Positions 10,701 to 22,261 of a stretch of DNA of 64,000 nucleotides are shown here, one piece after another. Under the pieces are notes generated by a model. It saw nothing but the letters and a program-made list of their open reading frames with translations, had not been told where the DNA came from and made no database searches. The stretch is from Pogonophryne albipinna (taxonomy: Eukaryota; Chordata; Actinopteri; Perciformes; Artedidraconidae): the NCBI GenBank assembly GCA_028583405.1, contig CM053244.1, positions 248,001 to 312,000 on the forward strand. Reading direction: 5' to 3'. The first letter of the stretch is position 1, and each line of letters begins with the position of its first letter. Made by a program: the position numbers and the translations under genes.

Positions 10701-10900
10701 AGCCAGAGATGAAGTCAGCCTTAGGAACAGCTGACTGGCAGTTCCACAGGCCGCCTGAAACTAGATGTTGGATGTCAGTGGAGCATGTGGGATAGACGAG
10801 AGCAGGCCGGTTATATCGATTACGAGATACACGGGGCCAGTGATAATTGCGAGAGGACACATGAACAGGAATGGAGAAAATACACATGATTATAGCATGA
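7748..10900 (-). mobile_element. L2-type LINE, copy 1 (longest copy)
   Basis: Minus-strand non-LTR retrotransposon. The 3' end (left side) has the family-typical tail of repeated TGTAA units at 7748-7770, followed inward by the conserved 3' sequence with GCTAAATGC and GACGCTTTTATCC. The body holds one long ORF2 (endonuclease plus reverse transcriptase). Four other fragments of this subfamily occur in the window (18824-21317, 23663-23798, 38278-38564, 57953-59520). The 5' limit is uncertain: recognisable protein similarity stops near 10890. Confidence 0.85.
7956..10418 (-). CDS. L2 ORF2: endonuclease/exonuclease-phosphatase domain plus reverse transcriptase
   Basis: An 820-residue uninterrupted frame. 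The N-terminal endonuclease part shows LLGDFN (D27, N29) and SDH (83-85), catalytic motifs of the EEP fold that nicks target DNA. The reverse transcriptase has the motif-A stretch [16 protein letters not shown], and the catalytic YADD at 538-541. In motif A the residue after AAF is N, where copies 2 and 3 have D. The C-terminus ends HLFRLHFEQ. The true protein starts further upstream: the same frame stays open to about 10750. The sequence before that reads in another frame (LVSGGLWNCQSAV at about 10760), giving one frameshift near 10695. The element is therefore nearly but not fully intact. Confidence 0.85.
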   Translation of the reverse strand: MGDFLEELDNLLSHIPETGPPTVLLGDFNLQTGKIDKLTSLLTAFAFSLSPSPPTHKAGNVLDLIFSRNCTTSNLSVNLLHTSDHFFISFSLPLSKHNKLISSHPAPVRRNLRSLSPSTFSSSVLSALPSSDSFQLLLPNSAAETLLSTLSSSLDSLCPLTSRQARQSPPAPWLNDALRANRTVLRAAERKRWKSKHRDDLLTYQALLSSFSASISQAKSTFFQDKIQSSYSNPQKLFSIFSCLLDPPKAPPPSSLLSSDFVNHFEKKVDDIRSSFSDSPLLTTGSPDPPFTHTLTSFSPLSPSEVLTLITSARPTTCPLDPIPSNLLQTIDPDILPFLTHFINTSLTSGHFPNSLKEARVNPLLKKPTLNPSDVINYRPVSLLPFLSKTLEQAVFKQLSCYLHQNNLLDPHQSGFKAGHSTETALLAVTEELHTAKAASLSSVIILLDLSAAFNTVNHQILLRTLQELGVSGSALSLITSYLKDRTYRVTWRGSESDPCQLTTGVPQGSVLGSLLFSLYTNSLGSVISPHGFSYHCYADDTQLILSFPRSETQVVARISACLADISQWMSAHHLKLNLDKTELLFLPGKDCPTLDLTINIGTSVVSPTQTARNLGVILDNNLSFTANIAATTRCCRYTLYNIRRIRPQLTQKATQVLVQALVISRLDYCNSLLAGLPACAIRPLQLIQNAAARLVFNLPKFSHTTPLLCSLHWLPVTARIHFKTMVLAYHAANGSGPSYIQDMVKPYTPARALRSASTKRLAAPSLPRGPKFPSAKTCGFAILAPKWWNELPIDIRTADSLHTFRRRLKTHLFRLHFEQ

Positions 10901-11675
10901 GGGGCTAAACAACCAAATGAACTAAAACACCAGCGATACTTAGCTCAATCAAAGTAGGATTTGCCTCCTCTTTGCCACCCTCGTGACTCCAGCAGGAATC
11001 TACTATTAGAACCCCAAAATATATAAAAATATGGATCTGCAAATAAGCATAGCTCCCCTTTAAATCTAGACGCTGCACCACCGAGTCATCCGGGATTAAC
11101 AGATCCTGGAACATTGCTAGTCCTACTCACATTTCCTCCTGTTGATGCAAACCAGTCTTAGATTATGTGCTATGAGAATACATAGCAGCAATGTATGATT
11201 CTACATGATTATGTGAGTGGAATCAGATGTATTAGTGAGAGCTCTGAGGAGAAACTGTTTGGACACAGTAGTTTACTTTTGATCCTGTATGTAAACAAAC
11301 TCAGATATTCTTATTAGAATATCACTATTTACTCAATTAGAGCAGACAGGGCAGAGAAGTGCTGTGTCGGTGCAGCTGCTGAGCGACAGCAGAGCGCCGA
11401 GCAGCGGGAACCTCAAAGCCCCCAGAAGCCCCTGCTGAGGAAATCAAACAGCTGCTGAGTCCTCTAACACTTGATGAAACACTTGCAAGTTTTTCACTCT
11501 CAGCCTCTTCACCACACACCTGTTCCTGGTGCTGCGAGGGCTCCGAGATGTTCACATATTTATTAAGGAGAGTGTGAGGCTGTGCAACAACTTAAGACAG
11601 CAGACCCCCCCGCCTGGCTCTCACACTGCACTCATTCCACACAGGGAGGAGGGAGTATAAAGCAAAAGGTAAAAA
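10901..11675. other. Unassigned DNA, possibly LINE 5' region at the left
   Basis: No gene found. The first few hundred bases could be the 5' untranslated part of L2 copy 1, because no boundary is visible. The rest (11337-11640) is moderately GC-rich and carries no recognised repeat. Confidence 0.4.
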
Positions 11676-11932
11676 TGTACTTGTCTGACTTCCGGTTTAG
11701 CATGCGAGGGGAATGCACGCTCAACGGGTGACTCCCGTGCTTTTTCAAAACGTATCTGTTGTTACCCACGTTACACGTTATCTACTAACCTGGGACTTTT
11801 AACTGTATTTGTCTCGGCACTAAAGGCTTACGAACTACAAAAGAAGCCGACAACTACTCACGCTGATGTGGGCACGGACCCCGCCATGACAGAAGACTGG
11901 CCTGACTCCGGCCAAAAAGTGTACTTGTCTGA
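11676..11932 (+). mobile_element. 231-bp insertion between 13-bp direct repeats
   Basis: TGTACTTGTCTGA occurs at 11676-11688 and again at 11920-11932, enclosing a GC-richer 231-bp insert (11689-11919). The insert begins CTTCCGGTT and ends in an A-rich stretch (CCAAAAAG). A plus-strand frame through it contains MTEDWPDSGQK. This fits a short retroposed piece, such as the 5' part of a LINE transcript with early polyadenylation, inserted with target duplication. The source element was not identified. Confidence 0.5.
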
Positions 11933-12271
11933 GGCACCAGCATTTGTTAGGTTTCTTAAATAAAAATGATCTTAAAGTGAACACTGCATGTTTTATTCAT
12001 TTGCTTGTTGAGGTGTTCGGTGAACATTCAAACAACTTTCAAAGGGAATGAGATAGACATGTGTCTTTACAAAGTGTCCCGCTGCCTTAACACCTTTACA
12101 GCTTTAGTGCCATTGTTTTTTCAAATCAATTGGGTCCATGGGACAAGGAGATTATTTTCATTGTTAAATGTATTTGTGTCTTTGGGTTCCTTTACAAATA
12201 ATTCTTTTTAAACAGGTCATATTAAAAACATGTTGGATTTTATGTATGTGAAAAGGCAAAAAAAACACAAT
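11933..12271. other. AT-rich DNA, no feature recognised
   Basis: Nothing supported. A 68-codon frame (12005-12211) has no similarity I recognise and is probably chance. Confidence 0.4.
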
Positions 12272-14078
12272 GTAAGCCCCATAGCCCCCGCCGGCCGATT
12301 TTGATGTCAATCATCAAAATCGACCAAGGGGGGCCAGAGATAGGTCAAATCCACCCAAATGACCCCAGAAATTTCACTTGTTTTGCATCAATCTTGATAC
12401 AGGGTACTTATTATATGTTATAGTTTGGATTCCTAAAGCTTTTAGTCTACTAACCCATCATTCAAGGGTGGTTTTCACTCTAAGTAATGTTTTTTATTTG
12501 GACGGACACAATCATTTACGTTTTTTTACTATGTTCAATCTGAATTTACTTTAAAATAAATCTATATTGATTCTGACTTTTCTACATCCAACTCACAGGT
12601 TTATCATTGCTTTGAGAAAAAAGATTATTAATTTACCCCTTTTAGAAGTGAAGTTATAGTCAGGGGTGCACATAACTTTTTTGCCCTGGTTCTCAAAGGA
12701 GCACCTGGAGATGTTGCTTGGTGCTCATCCTTAAAATGAAATAAACCGTAACTTTTGAGGGGGTCTTGACTTTATTTGCCAGACACACGGCACTGAACAC
12801 ACATGCAGAGGTGAACACAGAACACACATGCAGAGGTGAACACAAGACAACATTAGCACGACCAGTAGTCCTACAAGCTGTCATCACTACCCTCCTCACT
12901 GTTCTCCTCACTGTCTTCCTCTCTGTCAGACATGGTAGCTGATGATGTAGGCCTACTACTTTCTCTCTGGTTGAGTCTGCGATTAGTTGCTTGCATCAAG
13001 TCAACAGCTGGTTTTGGGTCGAAAGTCTCTGTTGTCATCTTAGACAAGTGGATGTAATCAAATAAGTATATGTGAACATAACCAATAACCTACCATAGCC
13101 CATAACAAATTAATGTAACTTATTTTATTTTTGTTGTTCATATCTTATTTTACCTTAACATTTATTTATGCTAATTTTTTTATCTCTCCAGTTTTAAAGG
13201 ATATTTTTGGTTTACTGTCCTATAGTATACATTGGAATGATTTCAAACCTGTTTATCCCAATAATTATAAAGGAGTGCCTTGGAAATATGTGTTTACATA
13301 AATTGTGACCAAACTGTTTGAACTTAGACTAAAGTGAACTATCTAAACACTCAGAGTCCTTACCTCACTGAGCTGTAGTTATCAGCCTCTCAGTCTGACT
13401 GGAGAGGACTCTCCCTCCACATCATTGTAGAAACATCTTCTTCTTACATCCGTTAGAGCAGCTAGCACCAGATTCTAATAACAACAGCGCTGGTACCGGG
13501 CGGTGCGCCCTTCTCTCTCTCCCTCGCTCACTCGCACTTTGGCTGTGAGCTGCGGGCGCCAGATAAGCCAACATCCCCCATTTTCCTCACTTACAGCGCC
13601 CATCGTACAGGGCAAATGAAACGTGTAACCGGGGTGAAAAGAGTGTTACATTTACTTAATTATGAATATTGTTACATCAAGGCCGAAAATTAGGATGAGC
13701 ACCAACGGTCAAAAATGTTTTTTTCCCTCCCAGAGCTGCCAGCGCAGCGCCTCCCCAGATCTGGCGCCCTAGGCGAACATCTATAACGCCAGTGCTACGG
13801 GCCGGCCCTGAGTTCATATGCAACTCGCAAATATCTTTCTCTCTCTCTCCTCTCTCCTCTCTTTTCTCTTCTCCCTTCTCTCTCTTCTCCCTCTCCCTCT
13901 CTCTCTCAATTTTGGTACGCAAATGCGCCTTTTTTCAAATGACCCGGTGCTCTTTTTTTGGCGGAGGTGCGCATGCGCACCTGCGCACCAGTTATGTGCA
14001 GCCCTGGTTATAGTAATTTGTTCTGGGAATGTCATTTTCTAGCCTGAGACCTGGAAAACAGGCTTGGGGCTTAACAGG
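12272..14078. mobile_element. Family M, copy 3 (left end eroded, split by a hAT element)
   Basis: The right end AACAGG followed by TTAA (14079-14082) and the conserved inner block (12300-12652) match copy 1. The left end starts at a degraded AAGCCCC about 12274 without TTAA. The central exon-like part is deleted. A hAT element occupies 12661-14006 between an 8-bp duplication. Confidence 0.75.
12661..14006. mobile_element. hAT-type element A (non-autonomous), inserted in family M copy 3
   Basis: The ends are CAGGGGTGCACATAACT and the inverted AGTTATGTGCAGCCCTG. The host sequence GTTATAGT is duplicated at 12653-12660 and 14007-14014: an exact 8-bp TSD, as hAT transposases make. There is no intact transposase. 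The inner block 13055-13426 recurs at 62668-63035. Near 13740-13806 the sequence matches the end of another hAT-like terminus (CAGGGCCGGCCC when reversed), so a further fragment may be nested there. A CT-rich simple repeat lies at 13838-13908. Confidence 0.85.
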
Positions 14079-14082
14079 TTAA

Positions 14083-17000
14083 ACATATCTGCATTGTTTT
14101 ATTGACACAAGGCACAGGCTTGAGGGAGCTTGCTTGACATGTAATACATGTTCGCCTAGGGGCCTGCAGTGCATTATGTATTTATTGTTAGAATGCAACA
14201 GTTCATGTTTCATTCATCCAAAGCTTGAACTGAATGCATTTCAACATTTAGCACGTGATTTAGCATGTATTTGCTCTTCTTCTGTTTCCTGTTCTCTGTT
14301 GTCCACAGGCAATAAAAAGGGCCTCAAACTGGAGCAGGGCTTTCATAAATAATGCATATATTAAAATGAATGATACTAGCAACAACTCGTGTTTAAATGA
14401 GCAGCTTTCATCCACATACAGAATGTGGGAATCGAGTCATCACCTCCACCTGGGGTCATTCCTGTTCCAGACCTTACACATGTACATGTTCATGTGTAAG
14501 GTCTGCGTATGGAGAACTCTTCCTGTCATCTATTTTTCCTCCTGGATTTAAGGAAGTATCCTTACAAAATCGTCAATTACAGGAAGCTAAGGCAGTTGTT
14601 GGCAATGCGTGACACGTGATATGGTGATTAGTCCACATTCTGCCCGTCAGTGAACACGAGTGAGTGAACTTGTTTGTGATTTGAGAATATGATCAGTGGA
14701 GTGCATTGTGCAGAGATCAGCCTCAGCTCGCGTCAGAGGACTGCGGGCTGTTTCCTGTTAGTTTCACTTTTCCACCTCAGATGAAGAGCACACAGCACCT
14801 TTGGGGTTATTCTGGAGAAAATGTATCTTTGTTGCCGATTGTTGCAATAACAATTATGTTTAATGTATTGAATAAAAAAATGTTTTTAATAAAGCAATCA
14901 CGTGTAAAGGATTAGTAAATGATTGCTTTAAACTAACCTAGTCTGTTGACATAAAACATTTAATTAAAGTCAACATTTCAGTTTTTAAGTGCACTTTATG
15001 TTTACATTGGGTTCTGTAATTGTAATGTAGCAACAATGTTCTTATCACATTTAAATGTATTTAAAAACCTGCTTTCCATCGACTAAACACCCAGTACATA
15101 CATTGTGTGGAGTATGTATTTGCACAATCATTTTGAGCGGGTGATTTAAATAGGAGATGCTCTCACAGAGGAAGTAGCCTCTGTTTGCTGACCCTCTGAT
15201 GCTAAGCGCTACGCTACATTAGGTTTCCATCTCCCCTGTTTGCATAGCCTGGCCTGCATGATGTTAGTTTGTTTAGAGAGCACACAGTGTGCATGTGCAA
15301 TAAAACTACACTTAAAAATAATAGCTTTAGCAGGTACTAGAGGTTTAATAGTTAGGAAAGCACATTCTTTTTAAATTGACTATTTATACATTTTCAATGT
15401 TAGTGTTAATGTAATGAATGAAATCTTTGGTGTGGGACGTGAAGATCATAAAGCTTGAATACCATCAGACTAGGCTCAATGTTCTGAATGACATCTCAAA
15501 CTATTCCTCCCATTTTGTTGATGTAATGTTTTATGAATCCTCTGAAGAGCGTCTTTGATCTTAACATCTGTCCTTTTTCTTTCTCTGTTGCGAAGATGTT
15601 AAATTAATCTTAGCCTTTGGTCCACGAGACACAAAACTAATAATCATTAAGCTCGGGGCACACAGGCGGCTGCTTTCCGTAGATTTTGCATGAGCTTCTA
15701 ATAATAGTAGATGTGTTTTGTCCAGGCAAATACTCAGGCAAATGACACAGACATGCTGGCATATTCCTTTGACAGAAGAAAACATACACAATGGGAAAGT
15801 ATAGTTCTTGTGAAAAGTTGAGGTATCAAAAGACCATTCTTTAAGAGAGAGAGCCAGAAATCTTGTTGCAATTCTGATTTAATCACAGTGTGGAAACCAA
15901 AAAGACTTCAAACCAACGGTTATCCGAAAGGTAAGACGTGGGTTAAAGTTCACATCATTTGTAGCGCTGGGGATCAACATGCCTTGAGTTAAACTACACG
16001 TCATTTCAAATTGAACAAATACATGTTATTTGATAAATAAACAATGATGCGGCACAGTCTCTAAGAAGCAAAAGGTGGATAAAATGATGATGAAGTACGG
16101 AGGTCCGGAAGGATGGGAGCTGCCCGGGGCAGTCCAATTAAACGGGGGGGGGGATCCATCAGACTCAGTGGACGGCTTCTGAGGGACATCACTGACGCTA
16201 ACTGACACACAACAGAATTCCTCTAGTGATGTATGTTACACAGGTGCATGACCCTCACAATGCAATGGCCAATTACGCCAGCCATTTATGTTTTCTGCTC
16301 ACTAATGTTTTTTTACATAATTATTCACAACCTGTCACAGTACGTGGGGTTGGTCCTGTGTTAATGTCTCCGCTTTGGGTCCAGCCTGTCATATATGTTC
16401 TCTTCCCTTCCCACATGACTGGTGCCCACGGTCAGCTGTCTAATAAAGGCATACACATACTTAGTAAACAGCTGTGTTGCCCCTCATGGTGCTGCCCTGG
16501 AGGACTCAAGCTGCTAGAAATGATGATGGAAAACACGGCAGGTGAGAGGCTGAGTTTTAAAAAAGGCATTCCTACCTGGTGAAAGAGAGCTAAAACATTG
16601 TTTTATTCTTCTTAAAAGCAGCTGTGCAGCATTGTTAAAAATCAAAGTAACGTATCTAGTAATAATGATATTTTTTGTAAATTGCAATATTCCAACTCAA
16701 TTCAGTGTAGTGAGAAGAGAACACACGATTACTTATGTTCATACTGTGGGTTCAGGGTTCCCTTTAGAAATGAAGAGAAATCAATGCAAAGTAAATTTTT
16801 GCCGCTGGCTAACGACATATAAAGTCAGTGCAGTGCAGACGCAAACAGATACCAAATACATGCCGATGACGCAAAGGCCACATATTTATGCAAAGATTCA
16901 AGTCGAACAAGTCATTTACCAGCCGTGAGATTCTCCTCCTGTTACTGATGTACTGGCGTTGAATCAGAAATACAGAAAGCGATAGCTGTATGTCAGAAAC

Positions 17001-17690
17001 AGCTCTCCCAGAGCTCTACAGTACCTCATGTTTGTGGAGAGACTGGACGAAAATATTTCCATAACCATAGATTGTCTATGGCATGAACAATAAAGGCCCT
17101 GCTGCATTTATCCATTGAAACGTTAATATAGTGTTGCTTGGCAGCTAGAATGTTCTCTCAGAGGCTCTGATCAGCCTGAACTAAACAGGCATTTTAAAAT
17201 ACTGTTGCTTGTCACTTTTTGCAGCGAAATAAATCACAGTAGAATAAGTTTAGTTTGACTTCACACCTCTGTAGTGAGTCAGATTAATAGAGCTGATGTT
17301 TGATTTGGGGTTAAATTAGTCCGAGATGTCCGGGGCTCAGCTCCAGCACATAGTCCAACCCATCAGCCTTGCACAGCTTAAACAATGCGTATGTTTAGAA
17401 AAATGCTTATAAAATGTGTGCTCCAGTCATATAAAGCAGACACCAGCTAATCTTACAGATTTTAAGAATTCACTTTCAGAAAGCCATCATCCCTGCGTTC
17501 AGTATGAGGGGTCTACGGCTCCATCTGCACCCCCCCGACTATTATTGTATACTGGAGCCCGTTTCACTAACCAGGCTTTGCAGGTGAGTGTTTTACGCAA
17601 AGGTCCTGACATACATAAGATGTGCCCCCCCACAGTAAAATAGATGATGAAGCGGGGTATGAGTTGATGTCACAGCTCTTCACTGTGTGG
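14083..17690. other. 3.6 kb without recognisable genes or repeats
   Basis: I see AT-rich sequence with scattered chance frames of up to 118 codons (16226-16582) and no recognisable domain. No inverted-repeat element is visible apart from a short hairpin at 14468-14505. This is one of the longest candidate stretches of single-copy DNA in the window. Confidence 0.5.
14468..14505. repeat. Perfect 15-bp-stem hairpin
   Basis: CAGACCTTACACATG at 14468-14482 is exactly complementary to 14491-14505, with an 8-base loop. No terminator or miRNA context can be shown. Confidence 0.6.
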
Positions 17691-17915
17691 ACTGCTATTT
17701 GGAGAGGTCCCAGTTCACCTCCTGGCCCCTGCCGTGGTGCCCTTGAGCAAGGCACCGGACAACCCCCCCCACCCCCCTCACTCCCATTGCTCCCTGGGCA
17801 ATAGCTGCCCACTGCTCCGAGTACTAGACTCCTGGTACTAGGATGGGTTAAATGCAGAGAACACATTTCACTGTGTGTGCTGTGTGCTCTGCATGTGTGA
17901 CCATTAAAGAGGGTT
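17691..17915 (+). repeat. SINE-like fragment
   Basis: The segment contains strings common in fish short retroposons (GCCCTTGAGCAAGGCACC; GGATGGGTTAAATGCAGAG; TGACCATTAAAGAG near the end). The front part, where polymerase III boxes should be, is degenerate: a possible B-box-like GTCCCAGTTC sits at about 17707. It is partial and old. Confidence 0.5.
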
Positions 17916-18173
17916 TCATCCCTCCGATTCTATACTGGTTTACAGATGTAGCACCTAATTTCGGATGCCCCTACCGTAGTGGGGCCGTGATCGGCACGGG
18001 GTCGGCCCTCGCTGAAAGGAAAACCCCCCACATGACTTGATACGCCCCGTTGATAAATAAATACAATTATAATGAAACCAGCTGCAATGGATCAGGGATC
18101 CACCAGGGGGAGCAGTGATTAAAAAGCTGCCACACTGGAACTCATGTGAAATAAACAGCTGATAGATCTACAG

Positions 18174-21100
18174 CAGGGGTAGCCAACACGGTGCCCGCGG
18201 GCACTTAGTCGCCCGCAGGGGCAACGTGAGTCGCCCGCGGGGCATGTTGTAAAAATAGCTCGCCAAGCAAATCCAAAATGTATAAAATACACAAAACAAA
18301 AAAAGGAAATGTAATTAAAATCTACCCTATGCATAAAGGAAACCTAAATCATAGCGAACTCTATCTACATACTACAACTCTATATCTATCTAACACCCTT
18401 CCTCCCCCACCCCATGAATATCGACCAATCACGTTCTTGCTTGATTTGCGGAACCAGCGTTGCAGTCGGGAAGAAAAGCAATGTGGCACCTCCCCGCTGA
18501 TTTTCCTTCTGGCAGAATCTACACATCACATCAGCCCCATTGAACACAGCCTATCATGCCAGCCTATACAACACATGAGGGGCAGAGCTTTACTCTCTGT
18601 GTGTTGCAACTCGCATATATATTTATTGCACTTGACGCACACACATGCATGGCGTAATTTCCACTGGGGACAGGGGGGACATGTCCCCCGCTCTTTTCGA
18701 TACCCCGTTTGTGTTTTTTAACGCAAGCCGTCATCGCCACGGAGGAGCACACAGCCTCTGTGAGCGAGCGAGACAGAGAGAGAGAGAGCTAGGGAGGGCG
18801 AGAGAGCGAGGGAGAGCACACCTTTACATTACATTACATTACATTGCATTTAGCTGACGCTTTTATCCAAAGCGACTTACAATAAGTGCGTTCGACCAAC
18901 AAAATAGAAACTTGAAGAAAACAGAATCATATAAGTACATCAGGTTTCATAGAGCAAAAACATTTCAAGTGCTACTCAACTGGCTTTAGATAAGCCAGTC
19001 CTTTATTAGTATATAAGTGCTTTGTTAATAGTTCTATCGCTCGAAGTGGAGTCGAAAGAGATGAGTTTTCAGTCTGCGCCGGAAGGTGTGTAAGCTATCT
19101 GCTGTCCTGATGTCAATTGGGAGCTCATTCCACCATTTTGGAGCCAGGATAGCAAACCCACGTGTTTTTGCTGATGGGAACTTGGGTCCACTTCGCAGCG
19201 AGGGTGCAGCGAGCCGTTTGGTTGATGCAGAGCGGAGTGCACGTGCTGGGGTGTACGGTTTAACCATGTCCTGGATGTAGGAAGGGCCAGACCCATTCGC
19301 AGCATGGTACGCAAGTACCATTGTCTTGAAGTGGATTCTAGCAGTTACCGGAAGCCAGTGGAGGGAGCGGAGGAGCGGCGTGGTGTGGGAGAATTTAGGA
19401 AGGTTGAAGACCAGGCGAGCAGCTGCATTCTGGATGAGCTGCAGAGGTCGGATGGCACATGCAGGTAGACCAGCCAGGAGGGAGTTTCAGTAGTCTAGGC
19501 GTGAGATGACGAGAGCCTGGACCAGAACCTGCGTCGCTTTCTGGGTCAGCTGGGGACGCATCCTCCTGATGTTGTAAAGCGTGTATCTGCAGCAGCGGGT
19601 TGTAGCAGCGATGTTTGCAGTGAAGGACAGTTTGTTATCTAGGATCACACCCAGATTCCTTGCAGTCTGAGTCGGGGAAACAACAGAGGTGCCAATGTTG
19701 ATTGTTAAGTCAAGAGTGGGACAATCTTTTCCCGGAAGGAAAAGGAGTTCAGTCTTGTCAAGGTTGAGCTTGAGGTGATGATCAGACATCCACTGAGAGA
19801 TGTCAGCTAGACAAGCAGAGATGCGTGCGACGACCTGGGTCTCTGAGCGGGGAAAGGACAGAATTAATTGGGTGTCGTCAGCGTAGCAGTGGTATGAAAA
19901 ACCATGCGGGCTAATGACTGATCCGAGCGAGTTTGTGTACAAGGAGAAGAGGAGGGGACCAAGAACAGAGCCCTGAGGGACCCCTGTTGTTAATTGACAA
20001 GGGTCGGACTCGGACCCTCTCCAAGTAACCCTGTAGGTGCGGTCTTTGAGGTATGAGGTGAGGAGGGAAAGTGCAGAGCCTGAAACTCCAAGTTCTTGGA
20101 GAGTGCGAAGTAGGATCTGATGATTCACCGTGTCGAATGCAGCAGACAGGTCAAAAAGGATGATGACAGAGGAGAGGGAGGCTGCTTTAGCAGTGTGCAG
20201 TTCCTCAGTGACAGCAAGGAGGGCAATTTCTGTGGAGTGACCTGCCTTGTAACCAGACTGGTGCGGATCCAGAAGGTTGTTCTGATGGAGATAACAGGAG
20301 AGTTGTTTAAAGACAGCGCGTTCAAGTGTTTTAGACAGGAACGGGAGGAGAGAGACAGGCCTGTAGTTTATAACATCAGACGGGTTGAGAGTGGGTTTCT
20401 TTAGGAGAGGGTTTACTCTTGCCTCCTTGAGACTGTTTGGAAAGTGACCAGAAGTTAGAGAAGTGTTGATGAAATGGGTGAGAAACGGTAGAATATCAGG
20501 AGCGATAGTCTGAAGGAGGTTTGAAGGGATAGGGTCCAGAGGACAGGTGGTAGGACGGGCAGAGGTATTGAGGGTAAGAACCTCACTTGGAGAGAGAGGG
20601 GGAAAGGAGGTCAGTGTGTGGGTGAAGGGAGGGTCTGGTGACCCAGCGGTGAGTAGAGGTGAGTCAGAAAAAGAAGAGCGAATATCATCAACCTTTTTTT
20701 CAAAGTGGTTAACAAAGTCGCTTGACAGAAGGGAGGAGGGGGAAGGGGCTTTTGGGGGGTCCAGGAGGGAGGAGAAGATGGAAAATAGTTTATTGGGATT
20801 GGAATAGGAAGATTGGATCTTATCTTGAAAGAAAGTGCTTTTTGTCTGAGAGATCGAAGCAGAGAAAGAGGAGAGGAGAGCCTGATAGGTTCGGAGGTCG
20901 TCACGGTGTTTGGATTTCCACCATTTCCGCTCTGCTGCCCGAAGGACGGTTCTATTAGCACGCAGTGCATCATTTAGCCAGGGAGCAGGAGGGGACTGAC
21001 GAGCCTGCCGAGATGTGAGAGGACAGAGAGAGTCCAGAGAGGATGAGAGAGTAGAGAGGAGAGTTTCTGCAGCAGAGTTTGGAGGTAGGAGTTGGAACGA

Positions 21101-21947
21101 GTCAGAGGAAGGGAGGGCTGAGAGCACCGATGAGGCAAAGGTAGAGGGGGAGAGGGAACGAAGGTTACGGCGGACAGGTGCAGGATGAGAAGAGATTAGT
21201 TTGTTATGTTTGGAAAGGGGTAGAGAGAATGAAATGAAGAAATGATCTGATGTGTGGAGCGGGTTTACAGAGAGGTTAGAAGTAGTGCAGTTCCTTGAGA
21301 ATATGAGATCAAGGACTACTTAATATAGATAAAGTAAGAAATCATTCCAATGTGTACTATAGTACAGTAAAAAAAACAGTTTAAAAGGGGAGTGATTAGT
21401 AAAATATGCATAAAGAAAAAGAAAGAATGCTAACTAGGTAACATAAGATAAGAATAAACAAGTTTAAATGATTTGTTATTGGTTGTGATCATATTCTAAA
21501 GATGTTTGGATTATTGAAAAGTATACAGCTGAGTGTTGAGAGCTGTATCCATAAATTCATGTTGTGCTCAAAGTGCACCAGATTGATGCATTTAACTTCA
21601 ACATTTTAAAAAACATCTTCCTGGGGGTGCATGCCCCCGGACCCCACTAGAGGAGGTGAGGACCCCCCTAGAGGAGGTGAGGACCCCACTAGAGGAGGTG
21701 AGGCCCGTCCACCCCCAAATAAAGCAGGTTAAAATAATTAAATTGAATACATGTTCTTTTAGTAAACACTGAAAACTGGTCCCACAGACCCAAACAGCAC
21801 ACAAAGGTTAAAGGTAAGCATATAATAATGTTAAAATGTGCTAAATATATACACTGCAAAAAACAAAAAAAGAGGAGTAAAAGTAGCCCCCGACTTGTTT
21901 TATTTTTTGAAAGTAGCCCTCACCCTCAAAAAGGTTGGTGACCCCTG
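18174..21947. mobile_element. hAT-type element B, split by L2 copy 2
   Basis: The ends are CAGGGGTAGCCAACA and the inverted TTGGTGACCCCTG. ATCTACAG is duplicated exactly at 18166-18173 and 21948-21955. The paralogous family X copy at about 54460 has one uninterrupted ATCTACAG, the empty site. There is no transposase frame, so it is a non-autonomous derivative. About 2.5 kb of the interior is L2 copy 2. On the right side a 21-bp-period tandem repeat (unit with CTAGAGGAGGTGAGGAC) lies at 21649-21710. Confidence 0.9.
18824..21317 (-). pseudogene. L2-type LINE, copy 2 (5'-truncated; ORF2 with one in-frame stop)
   Basis: The (TGTAA)n tail is at 18824-18845. The ORF2 frame runs from the truncation at 21317 down to 19034 with a single in-frame TGA at 19487-19489, within SRLDY[C]NSLL where copy 1 has a cysteine codon TGC. 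The reverse transcriptase is otherwise whole: [25 protein letters not shown] and YADD are all present. The endonuclease is lost by 5' truncation. The insertion sits inside hAT element B and is therefore younger than it. Copy 3 at 57953-59520 has the same TGA. Confidence 0.85.
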
Positions 21948-22261
21948 ATCTACAGGAATCTGATATAGCGGATATTTGTTAAGATCCATATGTCACGGAT
22001 AGGATCATATTATGTGCTAAATAAGAGACATGTAATCATTTACAAAACATCACCATGTTTTTATTTAACAAAAATAATGTTGTTTATTCCACGTACCACA
22101 ACTACAAAAACCATCGGTTTGTTTTTTCATCAGGAAATCCAGCCCGGCTCAAACAAACGATTTTTAATCATCATCCTCACAATCATTTATTGTATCAGAT
22201 GTTCGGCGAATTTACAAGAAAGCACTAACAAATATGAATTTGCTGTAGTCAACTTCATTAA

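Noticed and set aside
13677..14042. Overlapping frames in both strands near the CT-rich tract
   Set aside because: They arise from the simple repeat at 13838-13908 inside hAT element A, with no domain.
16226..16582. 118-codon frame in plain DNA
   Set aside because: No recognisable domain, no splice or promoter context, and the composition resembles random AT-rich sequence.
19487..19489. TGA at a cysteine codon as a selenocysteine site in L2 copies 2 and 3
   Set aside because: No sign of a SECIS element was seen, LINE proteins are not known selenoproteins, and copy 1 has ordinary TGC. A shared nonsense mutation is simpler.
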